DNA from: JAEUMY01 sp031394355
GTDB lineage: Bacteria; Pseudomonadota; Gammaproteobacteria; Burkholderiales; Usitatibacteraceae
Direction of reading: 5' to 3'
Assembly (NCBI GenBank): GCA_031394355.1
Contig: JANNSU010000065.1
Coordinates: 60,111-124,110, forward strand
Length of the DNA: 64,000 nucleotides
The translations under genes and the position numbers were made by a program. Positions within the stretch are counted from its first letter, which is position 1, and each line of letters starts with the position of its first letter. The notes under the pieces were generated by a model. That model saw only the letters and a program-made list of their open reading frames with translations. It ran no database searches and was not told the DNA's origin. Shown here piece by piece: positions 17,049 through 24,440 of this stretch.

Positions 17049-18263
17049 TCAGCTCTTCGCCACGGCAGATGCTGCAGGGTCTGCGGCCGGTGTCGTCTTG
17101 CTGGGCACGGCACCTGCCGCCTTCACGATTGCCTTGGCGCCGTGTTTGAGGCCTTCCTGGCGCACGGCAATGACTCGGGCGCCACGTGGAAGGCCCTCGC
17201 GGATTTCCACCAGACCGTCCTCAACGCTTTTCTGTCCGATGGTCACGGGCTTGCGCTCGACGATATCTTTGTTGAGTGAGAACACGAAGGACTGGCCACC
17301 TTCCTCGATCAGAGCGACAAGTGGAATTGCATCGACCGACATGCGATTGGCGGCGGCGATGTTGCCAGCGGCGAACATGCCGCCCTTCAGTGCGCCATCC
17401 GGATTGGCGACCGTGACGAAGATGGCAATGCTTCGTGAACCGGCTTCGGCTGAAGGATTGATGCGCTCCACTTTGCCCTTGAAGCTGCGATCTGCGAAGC
17501 CATCAACAGTGAAGCCGATTTCCTGTCCCACCTTGATGGAGGGCACTTCGCTCACCGGAACCTGCGCCTCCATCTCCATGCGGGCGAGGTCGACGACAGC
17601 GGCAACCATGCTGTCGGGGCTCACCTTGTCGCCGGTGTTGACCCAGCGCTTGGCGACGATACCCGCGAAAGGGCTGCGAATATTCGCATCGGAAAGCGCG
17701 CGCTCGGCGATCGCCGCCTGCGCTGCAGCACTTTTCAGATTCGCTTCAGCCACCGTCACGGTGCTTGCGACACTGTCGTAGGCGTTTTGAGAAATGAAAT
17801 TGCGAGCCAGGAGTGACTTGTTGTTCTCCTGATTCTTCCGGGCAAGGTCCAGTTTGGCTCTTGCCTCGGCCACCATGGCTTGTTGCGCATCGTTGCGGGC
17901 ACGCAGGTCGGCTGTGTCCAGAGAGGCGAGTATTTGTCCTGCCGCAACGCGTTCGCCTTCCTGCACAAATACTTTGGAAATTTCTCCGGCCACCTTTGAT
18001 TTGATTGTGGCCTGCAGCACCGGCTTCAATGCGCCGGTAATTGGCACGACCTTGCCCAGCGCGAGCGGGGCGACCTCAACGATGTCTTTTGCCGCGAACT
18101 CAAAGGTCTTCGCAGGCGCGTCGCCCTTTTTTTCCTCTTTCTTGGCGAAAACACCCTTGAATGCGAACAGACCGCCGCCGATAAGGGCAAGGAAAAGCAG
18201 AACCAGCGTGACTTTGACCCAGCCCTTGCGACTCGGGCCGGCGATAGTGGAGGTGAAGAACAT
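17049..18263 (-). CDS. RND efflux periplasmic adaptor (membrane fusion protein)
   Basis: A 404-residue HlyD/AcrA-type adaptor linking the RND pump to an outer-membrane channel. It has one N-terminal membrane anchor (residues about 13-35), a lipoyl-like half (GEISKVFVQEGERVAAGQILASLD), a helical hairpin, the second lipoyl half (SDANIRSPFAGIVAKRWVNTGDKV), then beta-barrel and proximal domains. The ATG at 18263 is preferred because it puts the membrane anchor at the N terminus; an in-frame start 33 bp upstream is possible. The palindrome at 17676 encodes ANIR in the second lipoyl motif, where families often have xxIRAPFDG, so I-R are native and only neighbouring bases needed adaptation. Confidence 0.94.
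   Translation of the reverse strand: MFFTSTIAGPSRKGWVKVTLVLLFLALIGGGLFAFKGVFAKKEEKKGDAPAKTFEFAAKDIVEVAPLALGKVVPITGALKPVLQATIKSKVAGEISKVFVQEGERVAAGQILASLDTADLRARNDAQQAMVAEARAKLDLARKNQENNKSLLARNFISQNAYDSVASTVTVAEANLKSAAAQAAIAERALSDANIRSPFAGIVAKRWVNTGDKVSPDSMVAAVVDLARMEMEAQVPVSEVPSIKVGQEIGFTVDGFADRSFKGKVERINPSAEAGSRSIAIFVTVANPDGALKGGMFAAGNIAAANRMSVDAIPLVALIEEGGQSFVFSLNKDIVERKPVTIGQKSVEDGLVEIREGLPRGARVIAVRQEGLKHGAKAIVKAAGAVPSKTTPAADPAASAVAKS
17676..17687. repeat. GCGAATATTCGC palindrome, copy 9 (in RND adaptor)
   Basis: Codon-aligned on the minus strand, encoding A193-N-I-R196. Flanks T/A. Confidence 0.97.
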
Positions 18264-18407
18264 GTTGAGGTCTCGTCTCTCTTGTGGAGGGGCCATTCAG
18301 TTGGGGGATCGGATCACGAATGCGAATGGTGACGCATTGTGAGGACGCTGTGGGGTGGTTTCCACTCAGACGCGACGAAATGCAGAAATGGATTGGCAAA
18401 CGGGGGC

Positions 18408-19319
18408 TCAGGCCGACCAGGCGGTCTTTGCGACCAAGCTTTGGACGGCCGGAACTGTCTGTTGGTTCCATGCCGGGATGGCCAATGACAGCAGTTCTTT
18501 AGGGTCACTTGCGGGCCATACGGGCTGGCCCAGGAACCGCAAGCAGTCGTTCAAGAGGTCAACCCCTCGGGAAGGATCTATGGAGGGCGCCAAGGTCTGC
18601 TTGGACAGTTTCTGCCCGTCCTGGTTGACGGCAACCGGCACATGCGAATATTCGCATGTGGCAGCAGCGAGGCGTTGCTGCAAGTGGATCTGTCTGGGGG
18701 TTGAGGCAAGCAGATCGGCTCCCCTGACGATGTGGGTGATGCCCTGCGCGCTGTCATCCACCACGACGGCCAGCTGATAGGCGTGCAGCCCATCCCGGCG
18801 TTTCAATACGAAGTCTCCGACCTCCCTGGCCAAATTCTGCGAACGGAATCCTTGAATGGCGTCGTGAAACGAAATATCCCGATCGTCGGTGCGAACCCGC
18901 CACGCGAGTCCTGGGCCAGACCGCTTGAGATCACGGCAGGTTCCTTGATAGACCGGGCCGTCCACACCTGTCACATCCGAGTCGGCAACCTCGCGGCGTG
19001 AGCAGTTGCAGCCGTAAATCTGCTCTGCTGCATGAAGCTGGCTGAGCGCGGCTTCGTACAAATCTTTTCGGCGGCTCTGTACCACCACGTCGCCATCCCA
19101 GTGCAGGCTGAGTCTATCCAGCTGGCTGAGGATGGTGTCCGCTGCACCCGGACGGGAGCGGGTTTCGTCCACATCCTCCATGCGCACAAGCCAACGTCCA
19201 TTTGCATGGCGCGCGTCCAGATAGCTGGCCAATGCTGCGACGACCGAGCCGAAGTGCAACGGGCCGGTCGGCGAAGGCGCGAATCGACCAACGTAGGTCA
19301 GTGCGTCCACTGCGTTCAT
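18408..19319 (-). CDS. gluQ: Glutamyl-Q tRNA(Asp) synthetase
   Basis: A 303-residue truncated glutamyl-tRNA synthetase paralogue that attaches glutamate to queuosine 34 of tRNA-Asp. GRFAPSPTGPLHFGS holds the HIGH-type motif, YGCNCSRREV with the later YQGTC provides the four zinc cysteines, and GQKLSKQ replaces KMSKS. There is no anticodon-binding domain, as in all GluQ-RS. The ATG at 19319 places the GRFAPSPTG motif close to the N terminus and avoids overlap with lysR; an earlier in-frame ATG lies inside the palindrome of lysR. EYS at 223-225 comes from a palindrome extended to 22 bp. Confidence 0.95.
   Translation of the reverse strand: MNAVDALTYVGRFAPSPTGPLHFGSVVAALASYLDARHANGRWLVRMEDVDETRSRPGAADTILSQLDRLSLHWDGDVVVQSRRKDLYEAALSQLHAAEQIYGCNCSRREVADSDVTGVDGPVYQGTCRDLKRSGPGLAWRVRTDDRDISFHDAIQGFRSQNLAREVGDFVLKRRDGLHAYQLAVVVDDSAQGITHIVRGADLLASTPRQIHLQQRLAAATCEYSHVPVAVNQDGQKLSKQTLAPSIDPSRGVDLLNDCLRFLGQPVWPASDPKELLSLAIPAWNQQTVPAVQSLVAKTAWSA
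18639..18660. repeat. GCGAATATTCGC palindrome, copy 10, extended to 22 bp (in gluQ)
   Basis: The 12-bp core at 18644-18655 is flanked by perfect 5-bp complementary arms (CACAT / ATGTG), making a 22-bp palindrome. It encodes C222-E-Y-S-H226 of GluQ-RS on the minus strand. Confidence 0.97.
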
Positions 19320-19326
19320 GTACGGC

Positions 19327-20229
19327 TCAGTGTGCAAGCAGGGCGTTGCGAATATTCGCATCGTCCAGCCGCTTGACGAACCACTTGAGCGCCTTCCCGG
19401 CGTTGGCGGGCCGCCACGCGATCACCACTGAACCGCCGGGCTTGTTGATCTCCGTGGCCACCCGGACGAGTCTTCCCGAGGCAATTTCGCGCTGGGCCAG
19501 CGGCCGGGGCAGGTATCCCACCCCCAGCCCCGTGACGTGGGCCAGCAGCTTCGCCGCCATCGTGGGGACGGTGAGCACATCCTGTCCGGAAAGGAGTCCC
19601 GTCGTTCTGGGCGGCAGGTGGCGTGACGTGTCACCAACGCTGATGGCGCGGTAGCGTTGAATGGTTGATTCTGAAAGTGGCATGGGTTCAGCGAGAATGG
19701 GATGGTGGGGTGCCGCGACGAAATCGAACTCGATGTGTCCCAGCGGCCGCGTACTGAATCCGCCAATCGGTGTGTCCCCGGAGGCGCCGATGGCCAGATC
19801 CGCCCGGCCGGACGCCAAGGCATCCCAATTCCCGGCCATGACTTCAGTGGACAATCGCAGACGGGTGCCGGAGTTTTGACGGTAGAACTCGTCCAGCAAT
19901 GGATACAACTTCTCCGGATCGATGATGGTGTCCACCGCCAGACGCAGCTCACTCTCCCAGCCCCGGGCGACCTGCTGCACCCGGCATTCCAGGTCCGCCG
20001 CAGCCCGCAACAGGTGCCGACCCTCGCGCAAGAGTTCCTGTCCCGCTGCGGTCAGCCGCGCACGATGGCCGCTTCTGTCGAACAGCAGCACATCCAGATC
20101 CTGTTCCATCTGCTGAACTGAATATGTTATCGCGGAAGGAACCCGATTCAGCTCGGAAGCCGCTGCGGCAAAGGAGCCGTTACGCTCAATTGAATCAATA
20201 ACTTGTAGGGTTTCAAGCGATAATTTCAT
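19327..20229 (-). CDS. LysR-family transcriptional regulator
   Basis: A 300-residue regulator with an N-terminal winged helix-turn-helix (LETLQVIDSIERNGSFAAAASELNRVPSAITYSVQQMEQDLDVLLF) and a periplasmic-binding-like effector domain. It is transcribed away from the pirin-pirin-FMN reductase cluster, the usual arrangement for a LysR protein controlling its divergent neighbours. An inverted repeat in the shared gap is the likely operator. ANIR at 291-294, close to the C terminus, is encoded by a palindrome. The inducer is unknown; the target genes point to quinone or electrophile stress. Confidence 0.93.
   Translation of the reverse strand: MKLSLETLQVIDSIERNGSFAAAASELNRVPSAITYSVQQMEQDLDVLLFDRSGHRARLTAAGQELLREGRHLLRAAADLECRVQQVARGWESELRLAVDTIIDPEKLYPLLDEFYRQNSGTRLRLSTEVMAGNWDALASGRADLAIGASGDTPIGGFSTRPLGHIEFDFVAAPHHPILAEPMPLSESTIQRYRAISVGDTSRHLPPRTTGLLSGQDVLTVPTMAAKLLAHVTGLGVGYLPRPLAQREIASGRLVRVATEINKPGGSVVIAWRPANAGKALKWFVKRLDDANIRNALLAH
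19348..19359. repeat. GCGAATATTCGC palindrome, copy 11 (in lysR)
   Basis: Codon-aligned on the minus strand, encoding A291-N-I-R294, six residues before the stop. Flanks T/A. Confidence 0.97.
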
Positions 20230-20240
20230 AGGCTTTAAAG

Positions 20241-20279
20241 TTATTCATCAAATTCGAATAATATGGTCAGTATTATTCG
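20241..20279. promoter_or_regulatory. Inverted repeats in the lysR-pirin divergent gap
   Basis: CGAATAATA (20255-20263) and TATTATTCG (20271-20279) form a perfect 9-bp inverted repeat with a 7-nt spacer. A further TTATTC at 20241 pairs with GAATAA at 20256, giving overlapping half-sites. This fits a LysR-type operator shared by the two divergent promoters. Confidence 0.65.
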
Positions 20280-20338
20280 CTTTCATTGCCGCGGGAGCAA
20301 GCTCAATATGCTTTGCATCAATGTCTTGGGAGGTTGTC

Positions 20339-21037
20339 ATGGAAGTCAGAAAAAGTGGGGATCGCGGTCAGGCCAATCATGGCTGGCTGAATTCATTTCA
20401 CAGCTTCTCCTTCGCCGAATACCACGATCCCCGCCACATGGGCTTTGGACCGTTGCAGGTGATCAATGAGGACCGAGTCAAGTCGGGCATGGGATTCGGT
20501 ACCCATGGGCACCGTGACATGGAAATCATCAGTTATGTGCTCGAAGGTGCGCTGCAACACAAGGACAGCATGGGCAACGGGTCCGTGCTTCGGCCTGGCA
20601 ACGTGCAGCGTATGAGCGCCGGCAGCGGGGTCATGCACTCGGAATACAACCCTTCCACAACAGAGTCGGTCCATTTCCTCCAAATCTGGATTCAGCCTGA
20701 CGTGACCGGTATTGCGCCGTCTTATGAGGAGAAGTTTTTCGATGCGGCGTCGAAGCGCGGCAAGTTGACGTTGGTTGCCTCGCCTGATGGCCGCGATGGG
20801 TCGGTCCGGGTTCACCAGAATGCGCACGTGTTCGCTGCATTGCTGGACGGAGCCGAGACTGCAGGCCATGCGCTCGCGCAGGGCAGGCTCGGCTACCTGC
20901 AGGTCGCGCGCGGCCGTCTGGACGTTAACGGGGTAACGCTTGAAGCTGGCGACGCGCTCAAGGTGTCCGGGCCGGCCAACTTGACGCTGACCCAGGGGCT
21001 GGACGCAGAAGTCCTGCTCTTTGACCTTCCGCAGTGA
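20339..21037 (+). CDS. Pirin-family protein (YhhW-like cupin)
   Basis: A 232-residue bicupin of the pirin family. The motif HGHRDMEIISYVLEGALQHKDSMG carries the metal-binding His and Glu residues, with H and E again in the GVMHSEYNPS stretch. Bacterial YhhW has quercetinase activity; others act as redox-linked regulators. The ATG at 20339 is preferred over 20321 because GGGAGG lies 5-6 nt upstream of it. The second pirin gene follows after 31 bp, so the two and the reductase probably form one operon. Confidence 0.93.
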   Translation: MEVRKSGDRGQANHGWLNSFHSFSFAEYHDPRHMGFGPLQVINEDRVKSGMGFGTHGHRDMEIISYVLEGALQHKDSMGNGSVLRPGNVQRMSAGSGVMHSEYNPSTTESVHFLQIWIQPDVTGIAPSYEEKFFDAASKRGKLTLVASPDGRDGSVRVHQNAHVFAALLDGAETAGHALAQGRLGYLQVARGRLDVNGVTLEAGDALKVSGPANLTLTQGLDAEVLLFDLPQ

Positions 21038-21068
21038 ACGCACCTTGCCTGATCGGGATGAATACGGA

Positions 21069-21935
21069 ATGAATGCGGAACGCGCGAGACAAGTCGAGCA
21101 GATCATCACCGCACAGGTAGCACCAGTGGGCACTTTCACGGTGAAGCGCGCGCTGCCAGACCGCAACCGTCGCACCGTTGGACCCTGGGTGTTTCTGGAT
21201 CACTTCGGTCCGTTCACGGTACGGGCGGGGGGTGGAGATGGGGTGGGGCCGCATCCTCATGCCGGCATTGAAACCGTGACCTATCTCCTGGAGGGTCGCA
21301 ACGAACATCGCGATTCCGCCGGGCACACGGGCATTGTCAGCGCTGGTGGCGCACAGTGGATGACCGCAGGCAAGGGCATCGTTCATGCGGAGCGACCGCT
21401 GCCTGAAGGTGACGGGCCAATCGTCCAGCATGGCATCCAGCTGTGGACGACGCTGCCACGGGCGCTCAAGATGATGCCTCCGCACTACCAACGTATTGAA
21501 GCGTCGGACATTCCTGTACTTCAAGGACGAGGTTGGACGGCAAAGGTCGTGGCGGGCCAACTTGAGGACCAAACCGGTCCTGGACGGGCGCTCATGCCTC
21601 TGTTCCTGTGGCATGTTCATGTCGCTGCGGGCGCAGAATTCATCGCGAATATTCGCGATGAGGAAGAAGTGGCTGCTTACGTCATCGATGGGCAGGGGTT
21701 AGCAGATGGCCAGGCGTTTCAAGCGGGCCAGCTCATCGTGTTCAAGGATGAACCGGGCAACATCTCGCTCCGAAATCCCGCTGCCGGGGACCTGAATCTC
21801 ATGATCCTGGGCGGCGCGCCGGCAGAAGGCCCGCTTGTCTTCCATGGCCCATTTGTCATGAACAGCGCGGCGCAGGTCCGCCATGCGGAGCGTGCGTATC
21901 TGACAGGTCAGATGGGAACGCTTGAAGAAGTCTGA
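21069..21935 (+). CDS. Second pirin-family protein
   Basis: A 288-residue pirin. GPHPHAGIETVTYLLEGRNEHRDS holds the metal ligands of the first cupin barrel, followed by GGAQWMTAGKGIVHAE. It is longer than the first pirin, having the full second barrel. The ATG at 21069 is chosen; an in-frame ATG at 21021 would overlap the previous gene. ANIR (193-196) is encoded by a palindrome extended to 22 bp. Its place between a pirin and an FMN reductase under a LysR regulator suggests a role in handling aromatic or quinone stress. Confidence 0.9.
   Translation: MNAERARQVEQIITAQVAPVGTFTVKRALPDRNRRTVGPWVFLDHFGPFTVRAGGGDGVGPHPHAGIETVTYLLEGRNEHRDSAGHTGIVSAGGAQWMTAGKGIVHAERPLPEGDGPIVQHGIQLWTTLPRALKMMPPHYQRIEASDIPVLQGRGWTAKVVAGQLEDQTGPGRALMPLFLWHVHVAAGAEFIANIRDEEEVAAYVIDGQGLADGQAFQAGQLIVFKDEPGNISLRNPAAGDLNLMILGGAPAEGPLVFHGPFVMNSAAQVRHAERAYLTGQMGTLEEV
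21640..21661. repeat. GCGAATATTCGC palindrome, copy 12, extended to 22 bp (in second pirin)
   Basis: The core at 21645-21656 is flanked by perfect 5-bp arms (TCATC / GATGA), making 22 bp. It is codon-aligned and encodes A193-N-I-R196. Confidence 0.97.
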
Positions 21936-22007
21936 CCTCTGACAACCCGTTTGCTTCGATTTCAGCAAGAACTCACAATCGCACGTTTTTAACTTGAGGA
22001 GCCAGCC

Positions 22008-22580
22008 ATGCCCGTCCATATCCTTGCCTTCGCAGGCAGTAACCGCAAGGAATCCATTAATCGAAAAGTGCTGGCTCAGGCTGTGGTGGGTGCGCAGGAG
22101 GCGGGTGCAATGGTGACCGTTGCAGATCTGCGCGACTTTGCCATGCCGATCTATGACGCCGACTGGCACGCGGAGCACGGCGTGCCGCCCGGCCTGGTGG
22201 CGTTGCGCAAGCTCGCCATGGCGGCCAATGGGCTGCTGATTGCCAGCCCTGAATACAACTCATCCGTTACACCATTGCTCAAGAACACGATCGACTGGCT
22301 GTCCCAAGAAGTCAATGGAGAAAGCGGGCATGCTCCGTTTTCGGGGAAGGTGGGGGCATTGTTGGGGGCAACCAACGGCGCCTTTGGCACCATTCGGGCC
22401 TTGCCGCATGTCTCCTCCATTTTGTCCAATCTGGGTGTATTGATGCTTCCGGTTTTGGCCGTGCCGAAGGCGGGCAGTCTGTTTTCGCCGGATGGCAAAA
22501 TCATCGACGAACGCACACTGAGCGCCGTGCACGGTCTTGGTGCGAAGCTGGCAAAAACCATCGAAAAATTAAGTGCTTAA
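22008..22580 (+). CDS. NADPH-dependent FMN reductase (ChrR/YieF-like)
   Basis: A 190-residue flavodoxin-fold reductase. GSNRKESINRKV near the N terminus binds the FMN phosphate and SPEYNSSVTPLLKNTIDWLS is the family signature. Such enzymes reduce quinones, chromate or azo compounds by two electrons. A GAGG ribosome binding site precedes the ATG. It is the last gene of the pirin cluster and is followed by a strong hairpin. Confidence 0.93.
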   Translation: MPVHILAFAGSNRKESINRKVLAQAVVGAQEAGAMVTVADLRDFAMPIYDADWHAEHGVPPGLVALRKLAMAANGLLIASPEYNSSVTPLLKNTIDWLSQEVNGESGHAPFSGKVGALLGATNGAFGTIRALPHVSSILSNLGVLMLPVLAVPKAGSLFSPDGKIIDERTLSAVHGLGAKLAKTIEKLSA

Positions 22581-22645
22581 GTATTCTGGCGCAAAAAATA
22601 CTGGCAATTTGGAACTGTGCGGCCTATACTCGGTCTGTATCAATA

Positions 22646-22673
22646 AGGGGTTGCAAGGAGGCTTGCAACCCCT
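22646..22673 (+). terminator. Strong hairpin after the FMN reductase
   Basis: A perfect 12-bp stem (AGGGGTTGCAAG / CTTGCAACCCCT) with a GAGG loop. The T run after it is poor, so it may terminate by itself or serve as a processing or stability element in the leader of the downstream protease gene. Confidence 0.6.
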
Positions 22674-22721
22674 ATTCATTTCCGAGAATTCCGGCCCTTT
22701 CGAAGGTGTTGTATTTTTGCC

Positions 22722-23762
22722 ATGACTCCCATGCTTGATACCCTCCAGCCCGGCATTACCCTTGTCCTCAACGATGGTGGCGATGTGTCAGATTTCGGCA
22801 CCAGTTCATCGCGCCGGACAACAGGCGAAATTCCTTTGCATGATGCCTACTCGCGCGCAGTGATGCGTGCAGTCAAGCGCATCCGTCCCGCCGTGGTGCA
22901 TATTGAAGTGGAGCACGCCCCGGCCAAACGCGGGCTCGCGCCACGCATGAGCACCGGTTCCGGTTTCGTCATCAGCCAGGATGGCTACACGATCACCAAC
23001 AGTCACGTGGTGGCCGGTGCCCGCTTTCTGGAAGTCAGCCTGCCAGACGGTCGGGAAGTCGAGGCCGAGTTGGTGGGTGATGATCCGGAAACTGATATTG
23101 CCGTCATCAAGCTGGATGCCACGGTCGAGCGCTTCGCCAAGATGGCAGATTCGGCTGCGGTCGAGGTAGGTCAGGTTGCCATTGCGATCGGCAGCCCCTA
23201 TGGATTCCAGCACACGGTCACTTCTGGCATCGTCAGCGCGCTGGGTTGTTCTGCCCGCACGCAGGGCGGCCAGCTTATCGACAACATCATTCAGACGGAT
23301 GCTGCGCTCAATACCGGCAATTCCGGTGGTCCGCTGGTCAATTCCGCTGGTGAAGTGATCGGTGTGACGACATCACTGGTCATGGGCACCCAAGGCATCT
23401 GTTTCGCCGTTGCCAGCAACAGCGCACAACTCGTGGCGGGCTGGCTCATCAAGGAAGGTCATGTGCGTCGCAGCCGGCTTGGTGTCGCTGCACAGAATCT
23501 GGCCATCCAGAAGCGGGTGGTGAAGTTGCTGGGTTTGCAGCAGGAAACCGGCGTCAGCGTCACGGCGGTGGAGCCGCAGAGCGCTGCACAAATCGCGGGA
23601 CTCAAGGCGGGCGATATCATTATCGCGCTGGGCCAGACCATCGTGAAGGGCGTGGATGATCTGCATCGCCTGCTGACCGGATTTGAAAGTCAGAGGACTT
23701 CGATTACGGTTCTGCGCAACGCTGCAAAGCTGGATCTTTCCATCCAGCCGGAAGCTGTCTGA
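22722..23762 (+). CDS. HtrA/DegP-like trypsin-fold protease with PDZ domain
   Basis: A 346-residue S1C protease. The catalytic triad is visible as His in TNSHVVAGA, Asp in DPETDIAVIKLD and Ser in NTGNSGGPLVN. One C-terminal PDZ domain follows (GVSVTAVEPQSAAQIAGLKAGDIIIALG). Unlike DegP, DegQ and DegS there is no evident signal peptide or membrane anchor, so a cytoplasmic site is predicted. It stands alone between two terminators. The leader before residue 50 is polar and shows no known domain. Confidence 0.92.
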   Translation: MTPMLDTLQPGITLVLNDGGDVSDFGTSSSRRTTGEIPLHDAYSRAVMRAVKRIRPAVVHIEVEHAPAKRGLAPRMSTGSGFVISQDGYTITNSHVVAGARFLEVSLPDGREVEAELVGDDPETDIAVIKLDATVERFAKMADSAAVEVGQVAIAIGSPYGFQHTVTSGIVSALGCSARTQGGQLIDNIIQTDAALNTGNSGGPLVNSAGEVIGVTTSLVMGTQGICFAVASNSAQLVAGWLIKEGHVRRSRLGVAAQNLAIQKRVVKLLGLQQETGVSVTAVEPQSAAQIAGLKAGDIIIALGQTIVKGVDDLHRLLTGFESQRTSITVLRNAAKLDLSIQPEAV

Positions 23763-23810
23763 CCATCCAGCATTGATTTGGGCTATCGGCCCGATTGCAA
23801 CAATTGATTT

Positions 23811-23855
23811 GCCTGATTGGGGAGAGTGATTCACTCTTCCCCTTCAGGCATTTTT
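23811..23855 (+). terminator. Intrinsic terminator after the protease gene
   Basis: An outer GCCTGA/TCAGGC stem encloses a GGGGAGAGTGA / TCACTCTTCCCC stem with one bulge, ending in TTTTT. Confidence 0.85.
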
Positions 23856-23956
23856 GCTTTCAGAGGCATGGAGGCCGGTCACTTGCAAGCTTGTGAACCG
23901 GCCCCAATTTGCCGTTATCCCATCTCATTCACGTGACTCACTTCAACGGAGCAAAC

Positions 23957-24331
23957 ATGGCCTCGATCGAGCTCAACAAGGAAAATTTCGAACAAGTCAT
24001 CGCAGGCGACAAGACTGTGATCATCGACTTTTGGGCGCCTTGGTGCGGTCCGTGCAAGATGTTTGGGCCCACCTTTGAAGTGGTCTCCGAGCAATATCCC
24101 GAAGTCGTGTTCGCCAAGGTCAACACCGAAGAAGAGCAAGAGCTGGCGGGTTATTTCAACATCCGTTCGATTCCAACGCTCATGGTGTTTCGCGAGAAGG
24201 TGATCCTGTTCTCCCAAGCAGGTGCGTTGCCGAAGTCCGGTCTCGAGCAGATTGTGCAGAAGTCACAGGAAGTGGACATGGTGAAGGTTCACGCCGAGGT
24301 CGCAGCACAGGGAGCGAATGCAACAGCCTGA
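23957..24331 (+). CDS. Thioredoxin-family protein
   Basis: A 124-residue cytoplasmic thioredoxin with the WCGPC active site in DFWAPWCGPCKMFGP and the cis-Pro region IRSIPTLMVF. The ATG at 23957 (MASIELNKENF) is chosen because the upstream in-frame extension is not thioredoxin-like. About 15 residues after the fold form an extra Ala-rich tail. It is monocistronic, bounded by terminators on both sides. It is probably an accessory thioredoxin rather than the main TrxA. Confidence 0.94.
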   Translation: MASIELNKENFEQVIAGDKTVIIDFWAPWCGPCKMFGPTFEVVSEQYPEVVFAKVNTEEEQELAGYFNIRSIPTLMVFREKVILFSQAGALPKSGLEQIVQKSQEVDMVKVHAEVAAQGANATA

Positions 24332-24356
24332 ATTCAGGACCAGAATCATGTTTATC

Positions 24357-24385
24357 GACGGGGCCTTCGGGCCCCGTCTGCTTTT
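24357..24385 (+). terminator. Intrinsic terminator after the thioredoxin gene
   Basis: A 9-bp perfect stem (GACGGGGCC / GGCCCCGTC) closed by a TTCG tetraloop, with a T-rich tail. Confidence 0.9.
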
Positions 24386-24440
24386 GTCGCGCGCACCGAA
24401 TCGGTGCTAGAGTGCCGTCCTTCGAAATTGGTGCGCTCAT

